Shown: positions 17,103 through 25,500 of the stretch, in pieces
Layout: every line of letters starts with the position of its first letter
How positions within the stretch are numbered: position 1 is the stretch's first letter
Source of the DNA: Paludibacteraceae bacterium
GTDB lineage: Bacteria; Bacteroidota; Bacteroidia; Bacteroidales; Paludibacteraceae
Reading direction: 5' to 3'
NCBI GenBank assembly: GCA_905234835.1
Contig: CAJOIZ010000005.1
Coordinates: forward strand, 16,161 to 80,160
Length of the DNA: 64,000 nucleotides
Notes under the pieces: generated by a model
Databases searched by the model: none
What the model was told of the DNA's origin: nothing
What the model saw: the letters and a program-made list of their open reading frames with translations, nothing else
Made by a program: the position numbers and the translations under genes

Positions 17103-17205
17103 CGCGTTTTCCGCAATTTGCGGAGGACAAAGAGATGCAGCATTGTATGGAACGCAGATTTGTACAAGGCTGTGATTGTTTAACAGTTTAATTCTTTTTA
17201 CGGTC

Positions 17206-17475
17206 ATGTATTTGACATCAGAGAAGAAGGCCGAGTTGTTCGCAAAGTACGGCAACGACGCCAAAAACACCGGCTCGGCTGAGAGCCAGATCGCTTTATT
17301 CACTTTCCGTATCAACCACCTCACGGAGCACCTGAAGAAGAACCGCAAGGACTTCGGAACGGAGCGTTCCCTGACCATGCTGGTAGGCAAACGCCGTCGT
17401 ATGCTGGATTACCTGAAGGCAAAAGACATCGAGCGTTACCGCGCCATCATCAAGGAACTCGGCATCCGTAAGTAA
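17206..17475 (+). CDS. rpsO: 30S ribosomal protein S15
   Basis: 89 residues from the ATG at 17206 (MYLTSEKKAELFAKYG), which fits S15 length. The family signature is clear: NTGSAESQIALFTFRINHLTEHLKKN then SLTMLVGKRRRMLDYLKAKD and a final RYRAIIKELGIRK. S15 binds 16S rRNA early in assembly of the 30S platform. Earlier start codons in the frame are ignored because they lie in the leader. The roughly 100-base leader could hold the autoregulatory rRNA-mimic found for S15 in other bacteria; I could not prove one. Confidence 0.97.
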   Translation: MYLTSEKKAELFAKYGNDAKNTGSAESQIALFTFRINHLTEHLKKNRKDFGTERSLTMLVGKRRRMLDYLKAKDIERYRAIIKELGIRK

Positions 17476-17492
17476 AACTAAGGAAAAAGTGT

Positions 17493-18713
17493 ATGAAGTC
17501 ACTTCAGCCAACGACAGAAAAGAGCCTCGTCATCCTGACGGTGGCTCTTTTCTGCTTTTTTTCAGTATCCTGCCGCTCAACGAAGCGTTCGGCGCAGGCG
17601 GCACAGCAAGAGAAACAAGTGTCCGGAACCATGGATAACAGCGTATTGACACCCACCCTGTCTATGGCGGAACAGACCGTCGGCCTGTGGCAGCTGCTTG
17701 ACGACGGCCAGCGGAACGTATGGTTCTCGCCCCTGAGTCTGTCGCTGGCCATGCGCACCGTGGCGGACGGAGCCAAAGGCGAGACACGCGAGCAGTTGCG
17801 CCGCGTCATAACCGATTGTCAGATAACGGAGTCGGACCAAATGAAAATAGCCGACGCGCTGTTTGTCGAGCCGTCCCTGCCGTTGGAGGCGGACTATGTG
17901 AAACGCTGCAAGACGCGTGGCGCTGAACTGTACCGCCAGCCGCTTACAGCGAAATACATCAACATGTGGGCAAGCGACCATACAAACGGCAAAATCAGCC
18001 ATATCTTCGATGACCCGATGCCGAGCCGGCTGAAGATGGTGATAGCCAACGCCGTCTGGTTCTATGCCGACTGGGACGAACCGTTCAACGAGCGCGCCAC
18101 CCGCGAGGACATATTCTACCTCTCCCCGCGCACGGGCGAGAATGAGCCGCAGACACAGGTACAAATGATGCGCAAGTCCGACTACTTCTCCTATACAGAA
18201 ACAGATGAAGCACAGGTGATCAAGCTTCCCTACAAACAGGAGAGCGACAGCTGTTCGTTCGCCATGACCGTTGTCCTGCCCCGCGAAGGGCTATCGGCAA
18301 GCGACCTGCTCAAGAGCCTGACAGCCGAAAAGTTCAGCCAATGGCTGGCGGGCGGCGGTTACGAACGTGTCATCCTGCGCCTGCCCAAAGTGAGACTGGC
18401 ATACAGCCGCACGCTCACCGACGACCTGAAAGCGATGGGCGTGACACGGGTTTTCCAGCCCGATGCTGATTTCAGCGGCATGAGCCGTATTCCCCTCTGC
18501 ATCGACATGGTCAAGCAGTGCACTTACCTCGATATGAACGAACAGGGTACGGAAGCGGCTGCCGTGACCGCCGTAGCGATGAAACTGGGTTCGGCACCTC
18601 ATCAGGAAAAACCGAAAGAGATGACCGTCAACCGCCCCTACCTGCTCATCCTGTACGACCGAATCACCAAGACCCCCGTCTTCGCAGGCATCGTCCACAA
18701 CCCCAACAAATAA
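17493..18713 (+). CDS. Serpin-family protease inhibitor, predicted lipoprotein
   Basis: 406 residues. An N-terminal hydrophobic stretch VILTVALFCFFSVSC ends in a cysteine (about residue 27) that fits a lipobox, so the protein is likely anchored to a membrane. The serpin core follows: NVWFSPLSLSLAMRTVADGA, IANAVWFYADWDEPF, IKLPYKQESDSCSFAM. The reactive-centre region is EQGTEAAAVTAVAM with the hinge typical of inhibitory serpins, and the end is RPYLLILYD...PVFAGIVHNP. It probably traps serine or cysteine proteases in the periplasm or at the cell surface, perhaps host or rival enzymes. It follows rpsO by 18 bases. Confidence 0.93.
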   Translation: MKSLQPTTEKSLVILTVALFCFFSVSCRSTKRSAQAAQQEKQVSGTMDNSVLTPTLSMAEQTVGLWQLLDDGQRNVWFSPLSLSLAMRTVADGAKGETREQLRRVITDCQITESDQMKIADALFVEPSLPLEADYVKRCKTRGAELYRQPLTAKYINMWASDHTNGKISHIFDDPMPSRLKMVIANAVWFYADWDEPFNERATREDIFYLSPRTGENEPQTQVQMMRKSDYFSYTETDEAQVIKLPYKQESDSCSFAMTVVLPREGLSASDLLKSLTAEKFSQWLAGGGYERVILRLPKVRLAYSRTLTDDLKAMGVTRVFQPDADFSGMSRIPLCIDMVKQCTYLDMNEQGTEAAAVTAVAMKLGSAPHQEKPKEMTVNRPYLLILYDRITKTPVFAGIVHNPNK

Positions 18714-18753
18714 TAAATCATAAACTTGAAATTTGAAATCATAAATTTGAAAT

Positions 18754-20394
18754 ATGAACACCTATCACTACGAGCCGATGTTCCAACTCGGCAAAGACGA
18801 AACGGAATACTATCTGCTGACCCGTGACCACGTGTCGGTCAGCGAGTTTGAAGGCAAGCCGGTACTCAAAGTCGCTCCCGAGGGTCTGCGACTGATGGCG
18901 CAGGCGGCGTTCCACGATGTCAGTTTTATGCTCCGCCGCTCGCACAACGAGCAGGTGGCGAAGATCCTGCGCGACCCGGAGGCCTCCGACAACGACAAGT
19001 ACGTGGCGCTCACCTTCCTGCGCAACGCCGAAGTGGCGGCGAAAGGACAGCTGCCCCTATGCCAGGACACCGGCACCGCCATCATCCACGGCGAGAAAGG
19101 CCAGCAGGTATGGACCGGCTTCAACGACGAGGAGGCGTTAAGCCAGGGCGTGTATGACACCTACACCCAGTGCAACCTGCGCTACTCGCAGAACGCGCCG
19201 CTGACCATGTACGACGAGGTGAACACCAAGTGCAACCTGCCCGCGCAAATCGACCTCGAAGCCACGGAGGGCGACGAATACCGCTTCCTGTGCGTGACCA
19301 AAGGCGGCGGCAGCGCCAACAAGACCTACCTCTATCAGGAGACGAAGGCGCGCATACAGAACGAAGGGACGCTCATCCCCTTCCTTGTGGAGAAGATGAA
19401 GAGCCTCGGCACAGCAGCCTGCCCGCCCTACCATATAGCCATCGTCATCGGCGGCACTTCGGCGGAGAAGAACCTGCTGACAGTCAAACTCGCCTCCACC
19501 CACTATTACGACAGCCTGCCCACCACGGGCAACGAGTCGGGACGCGCCTTCCGCGATACCGAACTGGAGAAACGCCTGCTGCAGGAAGCCTACAAGATAG
19601 GTCTCGGCGCGCAGTTCGGCGGCAAGTACATGGCCCACGACGTGCGCGTCATCCGCCTGCCCCGTCACGGAGCCAGCTGCCCCATCGGATTAGGCGTGAG
19701 CTGCTCGGCGGACCGCAACATCAAGTGCAAGATCAACCGCGACGGCATCTGGATTGAGAAGATGGACAGCAACCCGGGCGAACTCATTCCCGCCGAGCTG
19801 CGTCAGGCAGGCGAAGGCGGAGCCGTACAGGTGGATCTGAACCGCCCGATGAAAGAGGTGTGCGCCCAACTCAGCCAATACCCCATCGGCACGCGCCTGA
19901 GCCTCAACGGCATCATCATCGTGGGCCGCGACATAGCCCACGCGAAAATCAAAGCCCGTCTGGACGCAGGCGAAGAGATGCCCGCCTACCTGAAAGAGCA
20001 TCCCGTCTATTATGCAGGTCCGGCAAAGACCCCGGCGGGTATGGCGTGCGGCAGCATGGGGCCGACCACAGCGGGACGTATGGACCCCTACGTCAATGAG
20101 TTCCAGGACAAGGGCGGCTCGCTCATCATGCTCGCCAAAGGCAACCGCAGCCAGGACGTCACCGACGCCTGCAAGAAACACGGCGGCTTCTATCTTGGCT
20201 CCATCGGCGGACCGGCAGCCATCCTTGCACAAGAGAACATACGCTCCATCGAATGTGTGGAGTACCCCGAACTGGGTATGGAAGCCGTATGGAAGATCGA
20301 GGTCAAGGACTTCCCCGCCTTCATCCTCGTGGACGACAAGGGCAACGACTTCTTCAAGCAACTCAAACCCTGCACAGGCTGCACGATACGGTAA
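18754..20394 (+). CDS. Class I (iron-sulfur) fumarate hydratase
   Basis: 546 residues with class I fumarase features: [18 protein letters not shown] with a cluster cysteine near residue 105, [31 protein letters not shown] and, in the beta half, [19 protein letters not shown] and a closing KPCTGCTIR. The enzyme needs a [4Fe-4S] cluster and hydrates fumarate to malate, in anaerobes often in the reverse, succinate-forming direction. The gene ends in TAA directly followed by the ATG of the next gene, so they are cotranscribed. A degenerate TTGAAAT/CATAAAT repeat fills the leader at 18714-18753. Confidence 0.95.
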   Translation: MNTYHYEPMFQLGKDETEYYLLTRDHVSVSEFEGKPVLKVAPEGLRLMAQAAFHDVSFMLRRSHNEQVAKILRDPEASDNDKYVALTFLRNAEVAAKGQLPLCQDTGTAIIHGEKGQQVWTGFNDEEALSQGVYDTYTQCNLRYSQNAPLTMYDEVNTKCNLPAQIDLEATEGDEYRFLCVTKGGGSANKTYLYQETKARIQNEGTLIPFLVEKMKSLGTAACPPYHIAIVIGGTSAEKNLLTVKLASTHYYDSLPTTGNESGRAFRDTELEKRLLQEAYKIGLGAQFGGKYMAHDVRVIRLPRHGASCPIGLGVSCSADRNIKCKINRDGIWIEKMDSNPGELIPAELRQAGEGGAVQVDLNRPMKEVCAQLSQYPIGTRLSLNGIIIVGRDIAHAKIKARLDAGEEMPAYLKEHPVYYAGPAKTPAGMACGSMGPTTAGRMDPYVNEFQDKGGSLIMLAKGNRSQDVTDACKKHGGFYLGSIGGPAAILAQENIRSIECVEYPELGMEAVWKIEVKDFPAFILVDDKGNDFFKQLKPCTGCTIR

Positions 20395-21225
20395 ATGGAA
20401 AAGAAACAGACCTTCTGGGAGCGCATGACGCGCAAGTACCGTCTGTCGGTGACAGACGACCATTCGCTGCGCCAGGTCTGGGGTGTCAGGGGCAACTGGC
20501 TCATCGTGATTCTGTTCCTTGTCGGTATGTTCCTTCTGACGCTGGCGGTGATGTCCGCCATCATCATCTATTCGCCCGCACGCAACCTGCTCCCCGGCTA
20601 CCGTGAGGATGTGCGCCAGCAGCTGGTGGAGGAGTCAGCACGGGTCGATTCGCTCACCGAGTCACTCAAACTGCAGCAGCAGTACGTAGAGATGCTCAAG
20701 CAAGTGGTGGCGGGCAACGTGCAGACCGATTCGCTGCAGCCGTTGGATTCGGTGCAGATTGTGATGCGCGAGCAACTGCTCGAGGCGAAGAACGCCGCTA
20801 CGGAGGAGTTCATCGCCCAGTACGAGGAGAAGGAGAGCAACCGTTTCCAGCTTTTCGACATCCAGTCAGCCGCACCGGTCTATACGCTCTTCCGCCCGAT
20901 GGAAGGGATCGTGATGGAACATTTCAACGCGGAACAGGGGCATCCGTACATCACCATACGCACGGCGGACGAGACTCCCCTGACAGCAGTGCTGCCCGGC
21001 GTGGTGGTCTATACCAACTACGACCTGGACGACACCTACTCCGTCGTGGTGCAGCACGAATCGTACCTGAGCGTCTATCAGCACGCGGCAAGCCTGCTTA
21101 AGAAAACGGGCGATGCCGTTCGTGCGGGCGAAGCGCTGGGTATGGCTGCGGGCGGCAGCGATGTCACGTTCTACCTGTGGCGCGACGGCCAGTGTGTCAA
21201 TCCCGAGGAACTGATCGCTTTCTAA
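20395..21225 (+). CDS. Membrane-anchored M23-like (LytM) protein, probably without catalysis
   Basis: 276 residues: a cytoplasmic N-terminus, one membrane segment (LIVILFLVGMFLLTLAVMSA, about 38-60), a coiled-coil part (residues 75-150), then a lysostaphin-like domain with YQHAASLLKKTGDAVRAGEALG. The H...D and HxH zinc residues of M23 peptidases are largely missing: where active members have HLHFE there is VTFYLW. So it looks like a degenerate LytM factor that could activate a cell-wall amidase, as EnvC and NlpD do. It abuts the fumarase gene and is four bases from dxr. Confidence 0.85.
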   Translation: MEKKQTFWERMTRKYRLSVTDDHSLRQVWGVRGNWLIVILFLVGMFLLTLAVMSAIIIYSPARNLLPGYREDVRQQLVEESARVDSLTESLKLQQQYVEMLKQVVAGNVQTDSLQPLDSVQIVMREQLLEAKNAATEEFIAQYEEKESNRFQLFDIQSAAPVYTLFRPMEGIVMEHFNAEQGHPYITIRTADETPLTAVLPGVVVYTNYDLDDTYSVVVQHESYLSVYQHAASLLKKTGDAVRAGEALGMAAGGSDVTFYLWRDGQCVNPEELIAF

Positions 21226-21229
21226 CCCT

Positions 21230-22384
21230 ATGCAGAAAAAACAACTGGTCATATTGGGTAGTACGGGATCCATCGGCACACAGACGCTGGACATCGTACG
21301 TCAGTACCCCGACCGCTACAGCGTATATGCCCTGACAGCCAACACGAGTGTTGATTTGCTCGCCCGTCAGGCGCGTGAGTTCCGTCCTGCGGCGGTGTGC
21401 ATAGCCGACGAGTCGCAGTACGAACTCCTGCGCGACGCACTACGCGACACCGATATCAAGGTCTGGGCTGGTTCTCAAAGTATTGAGCATGTCGTCACCG
21501 CCTGCGAAGCGGACGTTGTAGTCGCCGCCATGGTAGGCTTCGCAGGCCTACGCCCGACCATTGCCGCCATCCGGGCGGGCAAGACCATCGCGCTTGCCAA
21601 CAAGGAAACACTGGTCGTGGCGGGCGCCATCATCGAAGAGATGTCGCTGCGCCACCACGCGCCCATTATCCCCGTAGATAGTGAACACTCGGCTATCTTT
21701 CAGTCCATAGTGGGAGAAAACGCCGAATCCATTGAGAAGATTCTGCTTACTGCCAGCGGAGGACCGTTCCGCACATTCACCAAAGAGCAACTGCTGTCTG
21801 TCACCGCTGAACAGGCACTCCGTCATCCCAACTGGCAGATGGGGGCGAAAATAACCATCGACTCCGCTACGATGATGAACAAGGGCTTTGAGGTGATTGA
21901 AGCCAAATGGTTGTTCGGTGTACAGTACGATCAGATAGAAGTATTGGTTCACCCGCAGTCCATCGTCCATTCTGCGGTTCAGTTCCGTGACGGAGCCGTG
22001 AAAGCGCAATTAGGTACACCCGATATGCGGTTGCCTATCCTCTATGCCTTGTCTTACCCCGAACGGCTGCCAAGCACGCTGCCTCGTATAGACTGGCGGA
22101 CTATTCGCTCCCTTGACTTCGAGCAGGCGGATACGGAACGTTTCCCATGCCTTCAGTTGGCGTACGATGCCATAGCCAAAGGCGGCAATATGCCTTGCTT
22201 GCTGAACGCTGCCAACGAAGTGGCTAACCTCGCTTTCCGCGAAGGCAGGTGCACGTTCACAGCGATTCCCGAAGTGATTGAACAAACGATGCAGAAAGCG
22301 GCATATCTCCCCACTCCGTCGTTAGACGACCTGTTCGCCTCCGACAGCGAAGCGCGCCGTATCGCCGCATCGATAGTGGGTTAA
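21230..22384 (+). CDS. dxr: 1-deoxy-D-xylulose 5-phosphate reductoisomerase
   Basis: 384 residues, the usual length. The NADPH loop is LGSTGSIGTQTLDIV at the start. Next come NKETLVVAG, the metal and substrate motif IPVDSEHSAIFQ, the flexible loop around ILLTASGGPFR with a following HPNWQMGAKITIDSATMMNKG, and FEVIEAKWLF. Dxr makes 2-C-methylerythritol 4-phosphate, the first committed step of the MEP isoprenoid pathway. It is the last clear core gene before the phase-variation tract at 22429. Confidence 0.97.
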   Translation: MQKKQLVILGSTGSIGTQTLDIVRQYPDRYSVYALTANTSVDLLARQAREFRPAAVCIADESQYELLRDALRDTDIKVWAGSQSIEHVVTACEADVVVAAMVGFAGLRPTIAAIRAGKTIALANKETLVVAGAIIEEMSLRHHAPIIPVDSEHSAIFQSIVGENAESIEKILLTASGGPFRTFTKEQLLSVTAEQALRHPNWQMGAKITIDSATMMNKGFEVIEAKWLFGVQYDQIEVLVHPQSIVHSAVQFRDGAVKAQLGTPDMRLPILYALSYPERLPSTLPRIDWRTIRSLDFEQADTERFPCLQLAYDAIAKGGNMPCLLNAANEVANLAFREGRCTFTAIPEVIEQTMQKAAYLPTPSLDDLFASDSEARRIAASIVG

Positions 22385-22428
22385 TACGACTTCAACACCA
22401 GAAAACGATTCTCCCGATGATATGCAGC

Positions 22429-22480
22429 CCTACCTACCTACCTACCTACCTACCTACCTACCTACCTACCTACCTACCTA
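22429..22480 (+). repeat. 13 x CCTA tetranucleotide tract at the start of a surface-protein gene
   Basis: Fifty-two bases of perfect CCTA repeats lie between two possible ATG codons (22417 and 22422) and the signal-peptide-like coding sequence. None of the three frames through the tract has an internal stop. Both ATGs are out of frame with the long coding frame at the present 13 copies. Loss of one unit would join the ATG at 22417, and gain of one unit the ATG at 22422. This is the design of slipped-strand phase variation. Confidence 0.88.
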
Positions 22481-22522
22481 AAGATACTGATTCTGTGGTT
22501 AGGATGGTGCGCAGGATGCGGA

Positions 22523-25500
22523 TTGTCGGCTCAGAACACACTTTTTCTGCCTTATGATGCCACATCGCTGACCGATGAGCAGAAGTCTTCCCTGCCCGAA
22601 CGGTTAGCATATCCTACTGACCTGAAGAACACCGTCGGTAGCGAAGTAGAGTTTGTCTGCACGCAGCAGAGCGATGTACCCCATCCTTTTTCCGTCAGTC
22701 ATAACCGTCAGGTGCTGTTCTCCCCCGGCAACCTCCAATACAATGCCGCACTCGGCACACACCGGTGCGCGGACGGTTCGGTCAAGCCCGGCACGTGGCG
22801 GTTCGCCGAACACCAGTGGGACTACGTGGGCGATGCGAAGAACGGCACGGTATATTATAACGGGACGAAATGCGACAACACGCAGGTCAGCGAATCATAC
22901 GACGGCTGGATAGACCTCTTCGGCTGGGGTACGAGCGGCTGGGAGAGCGGCGCGGCGGCGTATCAGCCGTGGGCTGTCAGCACGACCGGCACAGACTACC
23001 AGCCCGGAGGAGACCCCGGCAACCATCTGACGGAAGACTATGCGTATGCCGACTGGGCTGTTTATAACCAAATCGGTGATGACCCCGCAGGCACTTGGCG
23101 CACGCTGACCACGGCGGAATGGACCTACGTCTTCGAGCAGCGCCCCGGTTACGCCTTTCTGCGCGGACAGGCCACCGTCTGCGGCGTACACGGCTATATG
23201 CTGCTGCCAGACGACTGGGTGGCGCCCGTAGGCATAACCTTTACCGGCGGCATAGACATCGGTTATGATGTCAATGTCTATTCACCGGAACAATGGGAGG
23301 CGATGGAAGCCGAAGGAGCGGTTTTCCTGTCCGCTTCAGGCTCCCGTTCAGGAACAGCGTTCGGTGATGCCGCCGCAGGCAACCGAGGCGCCTACTGGTC
23401 GGTCTCGGGTTCAGGCAATACATACGCATACCGTATGTGGTTCCGTGGCGAAGGCGCGGAAGTCATTGCCGCCGACCGCAATTACGGCCGTCCCGTCCGT
23501 CCGGTCAAAGACCTTTCGCCGGTGTCTCCCCAGACCGACTACCAACCGATGCCGTTCAGTGTCGCGGCGGACAGACAGGTCTGCTTCTCGCCGGGCAACC
23601 TGCAGTACAACGCAGCGAGGGGCAGCCACCGGTGCGCCGACGGTTCGGTACAGCCGGGTACGTGGCGGTTCGCCGAGCGCCAGTGGGACTACGTGGGCGA
23701 CGCGCAGAACGGAACAGTGTATCATAACGAGACGAAATGCAGCAACACGGACATAGGCGAAACCTACAACGGATGGATTGACCTCTTCGGATGGGGGACC
23801 AGCGGTTGGAACAGCGGAGCGATAGAATATCAGCCGTGGGCAATCAGTCAGACAAGCAGCGATTATATGCCGGGCGGCAACGCAAACAACAACCTCACAG
23901 ACGATTATGCCTACTCCGATTGGGGCATGTACAACGCTGTCGGGGATGACCCCGCAGGCACCTGGCGCACACTGACCAAAGAAGAATGGACCTACCTGTT
24001 CCGTGAGCGTGAGAATGCGGACAAACTGTTCGGACTGGGAACGGTGAACGGCGTGAAGGGCACGATTATCCTGCCTGACGGATGGGTTACTCCTCTCGGT
24101 GTTACCTTCAACGCCAGCACGGACAAGGGGCTGTCATGGCAGGAGACCAACTATGCCAACAGCGCGGAGGACAACTACTCCCACAACACCTTCACAGCCC
24201 GGCAATGGGAGGAGCAGATGGCCGCGAACGGCGCGGTGTTCCTTCCGTCAGCGGGCTACCGCTACGGCACAACCATGACCAAGACAGGGGAATACGGCAG
24301 TTACTGGTCGGCCTCCGCCTGCGAGACAGAATACATCAGCGACTTCAACTTCTCCGAGTTACGTCTCTGTCCGCAGTACAAAGCCCGCCGTTTCGGCGGA
24401 CGCAGCGTCCGGCCGGTCAAGGATGTCGCCCCCCCACCCCCGCCTTCCGCTTACGAACCGAAGCCTTTCAGCATATCCGCCGGCAGACAGGTGCTGTTCT
24501 CGCCGGGCAACCTGCAGTACAACGCCGCTCTCGGCACACATAAGTGCGCCGACGGCACCACCCAACAAGGCACATGGCGGTTTGCCGAACACCAATGGGA
24601 CTTTGTCGGCGATGCGCAGAACGGAAATGTTTATTTCAAAGGCATCAAGTGCGACAACGCACTCATCAGCGATACCTACGACGGATGGATTGATTTCTTC
24701 GGATGGGGTACAAGCGGATGGAACAGCGGTGCGAAAGAATACCAGCCGTGGGCAACGGGCAAGGCAAATGACGATTATATTACCACAGGGTACGAAGAGA
24801 GCGATCTGACTGGCAGTCTCGCATGGGCTGACTGGGGTATGTACAATGAGATAAACGGAGACACTCCGGGTACATGGCGTTCTCTGACCAAAGAGGAGTC
24901 GTACTATTTGCTGGTCGGTCGCGCCAACGCCAACCAACTCTTCGGCTTCGGAACGGTAAATAATATAATCGGACTTATTCTGCTGCCGGATGAGTGGAAC
25001 GCCCCTTCCGAAGTGACTTTTGCATCAGGTAGCGACAAAGGTATGGAATGGGACGGCAACAGTGGCTTGTACAATAGCAGCAACGATCATTTCGCTGACA
25101 ATGTATATACGGGTGTCCAATGGCAGAAAATGGAAAATGCCGGTGCTGTCTTTCTGCCGGCTGCCGGCTACCGCCGCGAAACAACAGGTTATTCTGTTAG
25201 AGAGAGCGGCAATTACTGGCTGGCGTCATACGGCATACATGAGTCCGCTCACGGTGCATGTTATATGAATTTCCCCTCCAACCGCCTTTATCCCGAACGC
25301 CATCACTACCGCTATAATGGTGGTTCCGTCCGTCTTGTCAAAGACCAAACTCCTCCGCCTCCGTCTGCCTACATTCCGCAGCCGTTCAGTGTCTCGGCGG
25401 ACAGACAGATACTATTCTCATCGGGCAACCTCCAGTACAACGCCGCTCTTGGCACACATCAGTGCGCCGACGGCACGACTCAACAGGGTATATGGCGTTT

